Assembly: GCA_040349255.1 (NCBI GenBank)
Contig: JBEQUE010000080.1
Coordinates: 1-64,000, forward strand
Direction: 5' to 3'
DNA from: DATMER01 sp040349255
GTDB lineage: Bacteria; Acidobacteriota; Thermoanaerobaculia; Multivoradales; UBA5704
Length of the DNA stretch: 64,000 nucleotides
Position numbers and translations under genes: made by a program. Under the pieces are notes generated by a model. It searched no databases, was not told the origin of the DNA, and was given only the letters and a program-made list of their open reading frames with translations. Below are positions 31,301-39,504 of the stretch, in pieces (position 1 is the stretch's first letter; each line of letters starts with the position of its first letter).

Positions 31301-34300
31301 AGCTTCAACGAGTTCCCCGGCGAGCTGCCCGGGCCGATCTTCGATCCGGCGGGCACGCTCGTGGTCTCGATCAGCGTCTCGGTGACGGTCAGTCTGGCGG
31401 TGTCGTTCCTCCTCGCCCTGGTGCGGCCCGACGGCCGGCTGAAGACGCTCGCCGCGTTCGACCTCGACCTGTCGATCCGGCTCTCGTCCGACGGCCGCCA
31501 GCGCCTCCAACTCGGGGCGAGCCTCTACGTGCGCGCGCAGATCCTGGGCGTGACGCCGTTCTTCCCGGCGGCCACGCAGGCTGTCCAACTGATCAGCGAC
31601 GGCACGGTGCCGGACCGGGCCGGCTACCGCGCCTACTACTTCGCGCGCTCCGCGGCGACCGGGGTCTGCCTCGGCCTGCGCAGCCGGCTGCAGCTCTTCT
31701 TCTCCAGCAACGGCGAGACCGACGACGCGCCGCTCGACCTCGGGCTGGAGCCGATCGTCTGCATCGAGGTGAAGGCCAACGCCAGCCTGCGAGGGTTGAC
31801 CCTGGTCTCGGATCCGCCGGCGACCGGCGTGCCGCTCGTGCTCAGCCTCAATACGTCGGATCGCAGCCGGGCCCGCATCCGCGCTCTGATCACCGGGACC
31901 ACGACCGAGGTCAAGCCTCCGGACGTGACGTTCGAGTTCGCGCCCATGCCGGAGGGCTCGGCGCCGTCGGTACGCCTGGAGACGGACGCCAACCAGGATA
32001 CGTCCGCCGTCGCGCTGGCGGGCGGGACCGGAGAGGTCCGCGGGCTGCTCACGACCGCCGGTGCGGGCAGCGGTGTGCTCCCGAGCTCGGTGCTGGGCTT
32101 CGTCGTGGAACGCTTCCTCGCCGCCGGGCAGCCGCCGAGGGTGATCTCGGCCGCGCTCAAGACGGCGGTCCAGGCTCTCAACGAGATCACCGTGGAGCTG
32201 GCGGCGAAACCGATCCCGCGGCCCGAGCCGTTCCAGCCGCTGGAGACGGTGAAGCCGCTGAGCCTGAAGGTGAGCGGAGTCGCCGGCCTGGTGCCGCCGC
32301 AGCTCAAGCTGCGCATCAAGAGGGACGCGGTCGTCACCTTCGTCGATCCGCTGGTCCGGGCGCTGGCCGTCCCGAAAGTCACGTCCGCGCTGCAGGCGGG
32401 GAGGATGTTCTCCGAGGCTCCCGACGCGCGGCTGCGCCGCTTCTTCTCGGGCAGCCTGGTGTCGGCGGCGGGGCAGCCGGCGCCGGATCTCCCGTTCAAT
32501 CTCGACGTGGCCGCCGCGCGGAGCGGGCCGGTCGAGGTGACTCCCGTCACGCTCGCGGCCAACAACAGGGAGACCCTCAGCGCGGCGCTCGTACCGCCGG
32601 GCGGAGTCGATCCCATGGCGCGGACGCGTGTGACGATCCGCTTCTCGATCACCGTGGATCCGGCCAGCCTGCCGGCCGGCACGACGGTGAGCGTGAACGT
32701 ACCCTCTCCGGAGGTGACGTTCGAGGTGAGCCAGCCCGAGACCTACGAGGAGTACTACCGCGTGCTGACGCCCTGCGTGAACGCGCGGACAATGGTCTTC
32801 GAGGCGTTCCTGACCGGTTTCCAGCAGGGCCTGAAGGGGCTTGCGACGGCCGCCGACCTCGACCGCTATCTCAAGTCGAAAGGCGAGGATCTCTTCCGGC
32901 AGTCCGTGGACAGGGTCCGGGCGGGCACCGGCGACGACCGGCAGCTCTACTGGAGCCGGCTCACCGCGATCGCCATGCTGCGGCGGACCCTTCAGGCCGG
33001 GGGGCAGACGCCCGCGTTCATCGAAGACCGGGTGAAGGCTTTCGAGGACGCCTCCCGCGGCTTCACCACGATCGACTTCTCGGCCGCCCCGGCCGGCGCG
33101 AGCAAGGTCCTGTTCACCGGCTTCGATCCGTTCCTCCTCTTCCTCAATCCGGCGCGGGGCAACCCGGCGGGCCTGGCGGCGCTCAAGCTGCGCGACCGGG
33201 CCATGGCGACGCCGTCCCTCAAGGATGCCTACATCCAGACCTGCGTCTTCCCGGTGCGCTGGCGCGACTTCGACGCCGGGGTCGTCGAGCGCATCCTCCA
33301 GCCGCAGATCAACGGGGTGGACATGCTCGTGACCTCGAGCGAGGGGAGGAGCCTCTACTACGACCTCGAGGCGTACGCCGGCAAGAACCGGAGCGACGAT
33401 CGGACCCCCGACAACCTCGCCGAGATGTTCACGCAGCCGAACCCCGGAACGGCCGAGTTCCTGGACTCGACCCTGCCCTACTCCGGAGTGATCACCCGGG
33501 GCGACCTGAAGCTCGACGGGCCGGACGGCGCTCTCGCGGAGTCCTTCATCCTGAACCAGGGCTTCTCCCGGCGGCCCGGCGCGGGCGCCATGCCGGTGGG
33601 CCGCTCCTCCGGCATGGCGCCGGACCCCGACTGCTACCTGAAGCTGCCGCTCGATCCGGACATGCCGCCGACCCAGGACCTGGATCAACCGCCGCAGATC
33701 GGCCAGGCCGCGGGCGGCACGAACGACATCTCGATCGTCGGCTCGGGCGGCGGCTTCCTCTCCAACGAGGTCTACTACCGGGCCTCGGCGCTGCGCTTCG
33801 CGATGCGCAAGACCCTGGCCTCGGGCCACATCCACCTGCCGGTCTTCCAGGACGTGGACGTGCCGGCGAAGAGGACCCTCCTGTTCAACGGCGTCGGCGA
33901 GCTGCTGAAGCGCCTCCTCGCCGAGCTGCGCCGGTCCTCCAAGCTGCCGCCGCTCAGGATCACCCGCCTCAGCCTGAAGGCGAAGCCGAACGTCCTCTCC
34001 CAGGCCGTGACGGTCCAGGCGGACAACTCGAGCGGCACCACGCGCCTCGACATCCGCAAGGTCCAGATCTATCAGGCCGGCACCCCGTTCCGGTTGAGCG
34101 TGCCGAGCCCGCAGCCCTTCTCCGTCGATCCAGGCAAGACCGTGCCGGTGACAAACGTCCAGATCCTGGCCGGAGCGACGCCGGGGAGGGTGACGTTCTA
34201 TGGCCTCACGGTGCTGATGCTGGGCGACAACGACGTGCCGCTGCTCCGCGTCGAGGTGGCGGCCAAGCTGGCGCCGCCCTCGATCTCCAGCCTCATGCCG

Positions 34301-34507
34301 ACCAAGGCCAAGGTCACCGCGCCGGTCGTGATCGAGGGCAAGAACTTCATCGCGCCGCTGACGGTGCAGTTCAACACCGTTCCGGCGGTCGCGACGATCG
34401 TCTCCCCGACCCGGATCACCACCAACGTCCCCGCCGGTGCGACGACGGGGCCGTTGGAGATCGAAACGCCCTTCGGCCGGGTGAGCCGGACGTTCACGGT
34501 GGGGTAA
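28337..34507 (+). CDS. Giant TIG-repeat protein with an embedded C15 pyroglutamyl-peptidase-like domain (Cys to Ser)
   Basis: 2056 aa without a signal peptide. An N-terminal Ig-like domain (PNGGEMIAAGSDLRIQW) precedes six tandem IPT/TIG repeats of about 86 residues (about 108-628, G-G-G-T-x-V-T-I-N-G-Q-N-F), a seventh weaker one, a long beta-rich middle and a final TIG domain (about 1965-2055). Residues about 1588-1840 match pyroglutamyl peptidase I: VLFTGFDPF; EGRSLYYDLEAYAGKN then RTPDN, with Glu1678 as the catalytic Glu; GGFLSNEVYY, with Ser1809 where the Cys should be; and GHIHLP, with His1833. The Ser-His spacing (24) equals that of Cys144-His168 in Bacillus Pcp, by recalled numbering. 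About 68 extra residues lie between Glu and Ser. It may be inactive, or a serine variant. Confidence 0.85.
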   Translation: MSLSVTLRYPNGGEMIAAGSDLRIQWDVSGATSQRLQYSVDNGANYSPIVTGLPGTQTEYVWRVPAALVPAGQTSVLAAIRVIARDDVAGTTAQDTSNFFFTIFLVIPSIVSVSPAAGPLGGGTQVTINGQNFASGARARFGGVDATQTTFLSPTQLLATTPATTAAGRVNVRVVNPDGQFGVLNDGFEYQVVPAPALFSLSPVFGPLAGGTDVTINGQNFVAGARARFGGVDATQTTFLGSTQLRATTPATATAGFVNVKVTNPDGQAGSLSGAFEYRLPPAPVPTSLSPVAGPLGGGTQVTINGQNFVNGAVARFGGIDAPTIFLSSSQLRATTPAMAAAGSVNVRVTNPDGQFGSLSNAFEYRVPPVPSITALSPTFGPVGGGTEVTINGQNFVTGARARFGGLDAQTTFLGPTQVRAVTPVAMAAGRVTVRVVNPDGQAAVLTDGFEYRLGPAPRIDSVIPGRGPAPTSIPVTVFGANFAVGCTVRFGGVDSPRVTVQNAGQLTADTPAPAAPGVVNVRVTNPDGQSFVATNAFRYDEAPTVVQVSPPEGPVTQSPRQTVTITGTGFQAGARVRFGNGDSPQADVQNATTIQALVPDGLTAGFVAVVVTNPDGQKGRLDNGFRYLGPRQALRARISRVTPSTVLEGIGNELTIRGRNLVAAFGEGLICFHAPATDLAVIETTPVTMSTDPATQEDTVKLVVTVRVVKPGGLGLLERLPIQVIASRRSNAKKDLLVETSRQMFTVVPRTLPVAFGFTARMNRGAANTVIVAGRNLQGTRIEVEHGQGALIRLDDQKVMDDRLVVGVLSIAAEAAAAPVFLRLLDAQSALVGRFQMAIEDPPPLPPLDDPEAAPGDPGVRLEPVGGQVVVGSPKERMTAYDLSTRTYLARGTPDFASANLVVGVTIPIVDVGIEIPLFDEVRLLPFFDRANGLLADVPTQARVGRIFTVRSVALLLVIRVSLRIQVQVALFVGVQVDPFQDFQFGESFNEFPGELPGPIFDPAGTLVVSISVSVTVSLAVSFLLALVRPDGRLKTLAAFDLDLSIRLSSDGRQRLQLGASLYVRAQILGVTPFFPAATQAVQLISDGTVPDRAGYRAYYFARSAATGVCLGLRSRLQLFFSSNGETDDAPLDLGLEPIVCIEVKANASLRGLTLVSDPPATGVPLVLSLNTSDRSRARIRALITGTTTEVKPPDVTFEFAPMPEGSAPSVRLETDANQDTSAVALAGGTGEVRGLLTTAGAGSGVLPSSVLGFVVERFLAAGQPPRVISAALKTAVQALNEITVELAAKPIPRPEPFQPLETVKPLSLKVSGVAGLVPPQLKLRIKRDAVVTFVDPLVRALAVPKVTSALQAGRMFSEAPDARLRRFFSGSLVSAAGQPAPDLPFNLDVAAARSGPVEVTPVTLAANNRETLSAALVPPGGVDPMARTRVTIRFSITVDPASLPAGTTVSVNVPSPEVTFEVSQPETYEEYYRVLTPCVNARTMVFEAFLTGFQQGLKGLATAADLDRYLKSKGEDLFRQSVDRVRAGTGDDRQLYWSRLTAIAMLRRTLQAGGQTPAFIEDRVKAFEDASRGFTTIDFSAAPAGASKVLFTGFDPFLLFLNPARGNPAGLAALKLRDRAMATPSLKDAYIQTCVFPVRWRDFDAGVVERILQPQINGVDMLVTSSEGRSLYYDLEAYAGKNRSDDRTPDNLAEMFTQPNPGTAEFLDSTLPYSGVITRGDLKLDGPDGALAESFILNQGFSRRPGAGAMPVGRSSGMAPDPDCYLKLPLDPDMPPTQDLDQPPQIGQAAGGTNDISIVGSGGGFLSNEVYYRASALRFAMRKTLASGHIHLPVFQDVDVPAKRTLLFNGVGELLKRLLAELRRSSKLPPLRITRLSLKAKPNVLSQAVTVQADNSSGTTRLDIRKVQIYQAGTPFRLSVPSPQPFSVDPGKTVPVTNVQILAGATPGRVTFYGLTVLMLGDNDVPLLRVEVAAKLAPPSISSLMPTKAKVTAPVVIEGKNFIAPLTVQFNTVPAVATIVSPTRITTNVPAGATTGPLEIETPFGRVSRTFTVG
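28664..30220 (+). repeat. Six tandem TIG-encoding repeats, about 260 bp each
   Basis: Repeat starts lie near 28664, 28916, 29174, 29438, 29696 and 29954. Repeats 1 and 3 share an identical stretch of more than 35 bp (from about 28689 and 29217, reading through GGCGGCGGCACCCAGGTGAC), and repeats 1-4 are close to each other at DNA level. This implies recent duplication or gene conversion. Repeats 5 and 6 are more diverged. Confidence 0.75.
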
Positions 34508-34583
34508 GGCCCGGGACGGGACACGCTTTTCCGGGGGGTGGTATCCGGAAGTGGATTGCGCGATACTCCCCCTCCGGAAAATC

Positions 34584-36119
34584 ATGCCTCTGCCGATCAA
34601 CATCCACGACCTGCTTCACGGCGAGACCGTCGAGTCGGAGCGGCTGGAGCTCAAGGCGGGTTGGAACCCCGAGAGCGTGCTGCACACGCTCTGCGCCTTC
34701 GCCAACGACTTCCACAACCTGGGCGGCGGCTACATTGTGCTTGGAGTCGCCGAGCGCGACAGTGCTCCGGTCCTGCCGCCGGCGGGGCTCTCCAGGGATG
34801 CCATCGACCGGCTCCAGAAGGACCTCCTGAACCTCGGCAACAGCGCGATTCAGCCTCCTTACCACGCGCTCGCCGAACCCTACACCATCGACGGCAGGCA
34901 CATCCTCGTGCTGTGGGCCCGCGGCGGCCAGACCCGGCCCTACAAGGCGCGCGTTTCCCTGGCGAGGTCCACGACGGAGATGGCGTATTACATCCGCAAG
35001 GGCTCGAGCACCACAAAGGCCCGCAGCGCCGAGGAGCGCGAGCTGTTCTCGCTGGCGGCCACGGTCCCGTTCGACGACCGGATGAACCAGCAGGCCGATC
35101 TCTCGGATCTCTCCCGGGATCTCATCGTCGAGTTCCTCGACGAGATCGGAAGCGAGCTGGCGAAGCCGGCGCGCAGGATGTCTCTGGAGACGCTCGGGAG
35201 ACAACTCGGCATCGTGAGCGGTCCCAGGGAGGCGCCGCTTCCGGTCAACGTCGGCCTGTTGTTCTTCAGCGAGCATCCGGAACGCTTCTTCCCTGCCACG
35301 CAGATCGACGTGGTGTGGTTCCCGGACGGAGCCGGAGGCGACGTCTTCGAGGAGAAGGTCTTCAAGGGGCCGCTGGCGCGCATGACCCGGGAAGCGCTCG
35401 AATACATCCGCCGCAACTATCTCAGCGAGACCGTCATCAAGCACCGTGACCGCGCCGAGGCGACGCGGGTGGAGAACTTCCCCTACGGCGCGATCGAGGA
35501 GGCTCTCGTCAACGCGGTCTATCACCGCAGCTATGAGGAGCGGGAGCCGGTCGAGGTGCGCATCTCGCCGGCGGAGCTGGTCGTGGTCAGCTACCCGGGA
35601 CCGGACCGATCGATCCGGCGCCAGGATCTCGAGCGCGGCAAAGCCGCGGCCCGCCGCTACCGCAACCGCCGCATCGGCGAGTTCCTGAAGGAACTGGACC
35701 TCACCGAAGGGCGGTCGACCGGCATTCCGAAGATCCTGAGAGCGATGAAGACGAACGGTTCGCCCGCTGCCGCCTTCGAATTCGACGAGGACCACTCGTA
35801 CTTCATCACCCGCTTGCCGGTGCATCGCATGGCGAAGACGCGGCCTCCGCGCGCTTCCGCGCCTACCCCTCAAGTCACCCCTCAAGTCACCCCGCAAGTC
35901 GAGAGGCTTCTTGGCGGCCTGGAAGGAGAGAGGACCCGATCGGAGCTCATGGCGGTGATCGGTCTCAAGGACCGGATGCACTTCGCGCGCGAGTATCTCG
36001 AACGGGCCCTGGAGGCTGGCTTGATCGAATACACGATCCCCGAGAAGCCCAACAGCCGCCTGCAGCGGTACCGGCTCACCGAGGCCGGCCGGGCCTGGCT
36101 GGCGGCCCGGCATCCCTGA
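34584..36119 (+). CDS. AlbA_2/Schlafen-type DNA-binding regulator with C-terminal winged helix
   Basis: 511 aa from ATG 34584; an in-frame ATG at 34551 is less likely. The N-terminal AlbA_2 domain shows ESERLELKAGWNPESVLHTLCAFANDFHNLGGGYIVLGV and AEPYTIDGRHILVLWARGG. A middle GHKL-like ATP-binding segment (NFPYGAIEEALVNAVYHRSYEEREPVEV) and the GRSTGIPKILRAM stretch follow. The linker TPQVTPQVTPQV leads to a winged helix (LMAVIGLKDRMHFAREYLERAL). Such proteins are putative transcriptional regulators, sometimes linked to defence or mobile regions; the target is unknown. It ends directly against the convergent haloperoxidase gene. Confidence 0.85.
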   Translation: MPLPINIHDLLHGETVESERLELKAGWNPESVLHTLCAFANDFHNLGGGYIVLGVAERDSAPVLPPAGLSRDAIDRLQKDLLNLGNSAIQPPYHALAEPYTIDGRHILVLWARGGQTRPYKARVSLARSTTEMAYYIRKGSSTTKARSAEERELFSLAATVPFDDRMNQQADLSDLSRDLIVEFLDEIGSELAKPARRMSLETLGRQLGIVSGPREAPLPVNVGLLFFSEHPERFFPATQIDVVWFPDGAGGDVFEEKVFKGPLARMTREALEYIRRNYLSETVIKHRDRAEATRVENFPYGAIEEALVNAVYHRSYEEREPVEVRISPAELVVVSYPGPDRSIRRQDLERGKAAARRYRNRRIGEFLKELDLTEGRSTGIPKILRAMKTNGSPAAAFEFDEDHSYFITRLPVHRMAKTRPPRASAPTPQVTPQVTPQVERLLGGLEGERTRSELMAVIGLKDRMHFAREYLERALEAGLIEYTIPEKPNSRLQRYRLTEAGRAWLAARHP

Positions 36120-37799
36120 CTAGATCGTGATCTTCGTGCCGTCGAACTTCGTGAACGTGAAGCCGTCGAAGCGCTCGTTGTAGAGCCCCCGCTGGTCGCG
36201 CAGGAGGCTGATCGCGATGGCCTCGCCGAGCTTGAGCGACTCCATGGCGTCCGTGCGCCAGTGCGCGCCGGCCATGTTGCGGCCGGTCGCCACGTTCGAG
36301 GCCAGCTTGTTGAGCTCCCCGCCCACGGTCAGCTCCGGCCCGTCGTAGGAGGAGTGGTCCAGGTCCAGGCCGTCCGCGGTCGGGATCACCGGCCGCGAGA
36401 TCACGAAGCTCTCGTCGAACACGGCCTTGAGGATGGTTACGCACGCCCCCGCCACCGTGGCGTGGCCCGCCGTGTAGGACGGATGGAGCGGCGAGCCCTC
36501 CACGTAGGCCATCGGCAGCAGGTAGGTCCCGTTCTTCGAGTACAGCCGGTCGAGCACCGGCGAGTCGAGCACGTCCTTGTGCAGGATCCCGGGGTAGCGG
36601 TTGTGGACGACCTGGTTGTGCACCCGGCCGGCGAACGCCTCCGGCCGCAGCCGGCGGTGCACGAACCACTTCTGATACCAGGTGGCCTTGAGCGCCCGCG
36701 TCGCCACCTCGCAGAGCAGGGTCTTGCGATAGGGGTCGCCAAAGGTCACGAAGCCGTACTGGTTGCTCGACTTGTAGTAGGGGCTGCCGGCGTTGGCCGG
36801 GCAGCCCAGGCCGGCGCCCGAGGCGTCGAACGGCTCCGGCGGCGCGCCGAGGATCAGCGAGGCCGAGAAGTAGGCCTGGAACAGGACGTCCATGTGGACC
36901 CAGGTGGACAGGTCCCGGATCGTCTGCACGTAGCGCCGCACCGGCGCCTTCGGCGCGAAGCTGATCGCGTTGCCCTTCTGGGCGTTCAGCCAGTCGTCGT
37001 AGTCGGTGAGATAGTCGATCCCGGGCAGGCGGGTGTTGATGCGCCGCTCCACGTTCTCGGCGCCGAGCGGCGCGTCCATCCATAGGAACTGGGAGAGGTA
37101 CGGCCCCTTGGCGCAGCCGGGCAGCGGGTCGCGGAAGAGCGTCTCGGGCGCGACCAGGCCGCGCTTGCGCAGGCCGCGGAAGTCCGACAGCCGGTTGAGG
37201 TCGGCGCAGGCCGCCGCTGCGTCGGCGCTGCCGGCGAACTCGTCGAGCTTGACGTCGCGGAGCTCCGCCATCCAGTAGAGCTCGGTGATCTCGCCCGCCG
37301 CCTGGGCGCTGGCGAGCGCCGGTGCCGGCGGAGCGGTGTAGGTCTGCGCGTCCACCCCCTCGAGGTCGAAGGAGAGGCCGGCCTGCGGATTGATGAAGCG
37401 CCGGCCGCCGCCCTGCGGGATCGCTTCGAAGTCGTCCGGATCGCCGGTGCCCACGGCATGGAGGAGAGCGGCGTAGGAGTCGAGGTCCACCTCGCCGAAT
37501 TCGTTGTGATCCAGGCCCTTGGAGAAGTTGCCGAGGTGATTCGGGTAGCGCGTCTCGTCGCCGTTGCTCTTGTGGACCGCTTCGGGCATGTCGCGGTTGA
37601 GCTTCGCCGCGTTGTTCCGGATCTGGTACATGCGCTCGCGGCGGGCGCTCGGCTTGGCGCCCTTGCGCGCCGGCTCGGCGGCGTCCGGCAACTGGGCTTC
37701 GAGGGCCGCGGGACCGGTGAGCCCGGCTGCGGCCGCGGCGGCGACGGTTCCAACGCCACCGAGGAACCGGCGACGGCTGAGAGAGGTCTCTTCGGACAT
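36120..37799 (-). CDS. Tat-exported vanadium-dependent haloperoxidase-family protein
   Basis: 559 aa. Tat signal SRRRFLGGVGTVAAAAAAG at the N-terminus. The vanadate/phosphate pocket shared by vanadium haloperoxidases and PAP2 phosphatases is complete: K377 in KWFVHRRLRPE, SPLHPSYTAGH near residue 440, and RNMAGAHWRTD near 505-511. Family members oxidise halides with peroxide or act as acid phosphatases; length and the Tat signal favour the bacterial haloperoxidase group. Halide specificity cannot be read. Single gene, divergent from the S10 peptidase gene. Confidence 0.9.
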   Translation of the reverse strand: MSEETSLSRRRFLGGVGTVAAAAAAGLTGPAALEAQLPDAAEPARKGAKPSARRERMYQIRNNAAKLNRDMPEAVHKSNGDETRYPNHLGNFSKGLDHNEFGEVDLDSYAALLHAVGTGDPDDFEAIPQGGGRRFINPQAGLSFDLEGVDAQTYTAPPAPALASAQAAGEITELYWMAELRDVKLDEFAGSADAAAACADLNRLSDFRGLRKRGLVAPETLFRDPLPGCAKGPYLSQFLWMDAPLGAENVERRINTRLPGIDYLTDYDDWLNAQKGNAISFAPKAPVRRYVQTIRDLSTWVHMDVLFQAYFSASLILGAPPEPFDASGAGLGCPANAGSPYYKSSNQYGFVTFGDPYRKTLLCEVATRALKATWYQKWFVHRRLRPEAFAGRVHNQVVHNRYPGILHKDVLDSPVLDRLYSKNGTYLLPMAYVEGSPLHPSYTAGHATVAGACVTILKAVFDESFVISRPVIPTADGLDLDHSSYDGPELTVGGELNKLASNVATGRNMAGAHWRTDAMESLKLGEAIAISLLRDQRGLYNERFDGFTFTKFDGTKITI

Positions 37800-37874
37800 G
37801 GATACTCCTTTACCTCGGACGTGAGGCCGACACTATACCTAGGTGCGTCCAGAACCCGGAAGGGGAGACAGCCG

Positions 37875-37880
37875 TAGAAT
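37875..37880 (+). promoter_or_regulatory. Candidate -10 box (TAGAATCCGG) of the S10 peptidase gene
   Basis: TAGAAT at 37875-37880, followed by CCGG, 25 bp before ATG 37906. The same TAGAATCC(C)GG string occurs at 51783 before the M28 peptidase genes and at 3193. No convincing -35 is seen. Confidence 0.3.
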
Positions 37881-37905
37881 CCGGCAGATTCCAGGAGGAA
37901 CCCGA

Positions 37906-39429
37906 ATGCGGAAAGCCTGCTCGCTGTTGCCGATCCTCCTTCTCGTTCTGCTCGCGGCGCCGGTCCGCGCCCAGGAGACGCAGAAGGAACCCGCCAAAGA
38001 GGACAAGAACGCGAAGCCGCCGGAGGAGAAGGTTTCCACCACCCGGCACACGATCACGCTCGGCGGCCAGGCGATCGCCTACACGGCCACCGCCGGCAAC
38101 CTGGTCCTCAAGGACGAGGAGGGGAACGCCAAGGCCTCGGTCTTCTACGTGGCCTACACGAAGGACGGGGTGAAGGACCCCGGCGACCGGCCGGTCACGT
38201 TCAGCTTCAACGGCGGGCCGGGCGCGGCTTCGCTCTGGGTCCACCTGGGCGCCTTCGGGCCGCGCCGGGTGGAGCGCACAAAGGAGGGCATGGGCCTGCC
38301 GCCGCCCGGCCGGCTGGTCGACAACGAATACTCGCTGCTCGACGTCACCGACCTCGTGTTCATCGACCCGGTGAGCACCGGCTACAGCCGGCCGGCTCCG
38401 GGACAGGACGTGAAGCAATTCCACGGCGTGCGCCAGGACATCGAGTGGGTGGCGGAGTTCATCCGGCTGTGGATCACCCGCAACGAGCGCTGGGCGTCGC
38501 CCAAGCTCCTGGCCGGCGAAAGCTACGGCACCACCCGCGCCGCCGGCCTCGCCCAGTTCCTCGCCGAGCGCTACGGCATGATGCTCAACGGCGTGGTGCT
38601 CGTCTCCTCCGTCCTCAACTGGCAGAACCAGGAGTTCAACGTCGGCAACGACATGCCGTACATTCTCCACCTGCCGACCTACGCCGCCACCGCGTGGTAT
38701 CACAGGAAGCTGCCGCCCGACCTCCAGGGCGATCTGCGGAAGACGCTCGACGAGGTCGAGACCTTCGCGCGCGGCGAGTACGCGCTCGCGCTGCTCCAGG
38801 GTGACCGGCTGGCGCCGGAGAAGCGGCGGGAGATCGCCGCCCGGGTGGCGCGCTACACCGGCCTGTCTCCGGACTACGTGGAGCGCTCCAACCTGCGGAT
38901 CGAGATCTACCGCTTTACCAAGGAGCTGCTGCGCGGCGAGGGGAAGACGGTCGGCCGGCTCGACACCCGGTTCACCGGCTCGGACCTCGACGCGGTGGGT
39001 GAGGAGCCGGAGTACGACCCGGCCTCGACCTCGACCGACGGCCCCTACGTCGCCATGGTCAACGACTACTTGAGGCGCGAGCTGGGCTACAAGGAGGACC
39101 GCCCCTACGAGCGGCTCGCCATGGTCTGGCCCTGGAGCTGGGCCGGGTTCGAGAACAAGTACGTCAACCTCGCCGAGAACCTGCGCAAGGCCATGACGAG
39201 GAACCCCGACCTCCAGGTGCTCTTCACCTGCGGCTACTACGACCTGGCCACGCCTTACTTCGACTCGGTCTACACCGTGGACCACCTGGGCCTGGCGGAG
39301 TCTCTGCGCGGCCATGTGAAGCTGGCCTACTACGAGGCGGGCCACATGATGTACATCCGCGAGGCGGACCACGCGAAGCTGAAGAAGGACATCGCGGACT
39401 TCATCAAGGCGTCGACGGGGAAGCGCTGA
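37906..39429 (+). CDS. Secreted S10-family serine carboxypeptidase
   Basis: 507 aa from ATG 37906, with AGGAGGAA upstream. Signal peptide LLPILLLVLLAAPVRAQ, then a Lys/Glu-rich spacer. Oxyanion-hole motif FSFNGGPGAAS, nucleophile Ser206 in GESYGTTRAAG, Asp446 in TCGYYDLATPY and His480 in YEAGHMMYI complete the triad. The family removes C-terminal amino acids from peptides at acid to neutral pH; here it acts in the periplasm or outside. One of several exopeptidases in this window. Confidence 0.93.
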   Translation: MRKACSLLPILLLVLLAAPVRAQETQKEPAKEDKNAKPPEEKVSTTRHTITLGGQAIAYTATAGNLVLKDEEGNAKASVFYVAYTKDGVKDPGDRPVTFSFNGGPGAASLWVHLGAFGPRRVERTKEGMGLPPPGRLVDNEYSLLDVTDLVFIDPVSTGYSRPAPGQDVKQFHGVRQDIEWVAEFIRLWITRNERWASPKLLAGESYGTTRAAGLAQFLAERYGMMLNGVVLVSSVLNWQNQEFNVGNDMPYILHLPTYAATAWYHRKLPPDLQGDLRKTLDEVETFARGEYALALLQGDRLAPEKRREIAARVARYTGLSPDYVERSNLRIEIYRFTKELLRGEGKTVGRLDTRFTGSDLDAVGEEPEYDPASTSTDGPYVAMVNDYLRRELGYKEDRPYERLAMVWPWSWAGFENKYVNLAENLRKAMTRNPDLQVLFTCGYYDLATPYFDSVYTVDHLGLAESLRGHVKLAYYEAGHMMYIREADHAKLKKDIADFIKASTGKR

Positions 39430-39438
39430 GGCCTACTC

Positions 39439-39472
39439 AAAAAGGCGGCCGGGGGGGACTGACCCCCGGCCG
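39439..39472 (-). terminator. Rho-independent terminator of the FAD oxidoreductase gene
   Basis: Ten-bp perfect stem (39446-39455 with 39463-39472, CGGCCGGGGG with its complement), seven-base loop. On the minus strand it is followed after two bases by CTTTTTG (39439-39443). It lies 33 bp past the stop of the minus-strand gene at 39505. Confidence 0.75.
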
Positions 39473-39504
39473 TATGGAGGGTGCTACTACCGCGGGTCTC
39501 GGGT

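Noticed and set aside
28094..34603. Minus-strand open frame of 2169 codons opposite the TIG gene
   Set aside because: It is the GC-driven shadow of the plus-strand gene: Arg/His/Asp/Glu/Gly-rich without domains. The plus frame from 28337 has clear TIG and C15 motifs.
28411..34830. Second plus-strand open frame of 2139 codons in the same region
   Set aside because: Composition is Arg/Gly/Pro-rich with no recognisable motif, and it runs over the start of the AlbA_2 gene. It is an out-of-register reading of the real gene.
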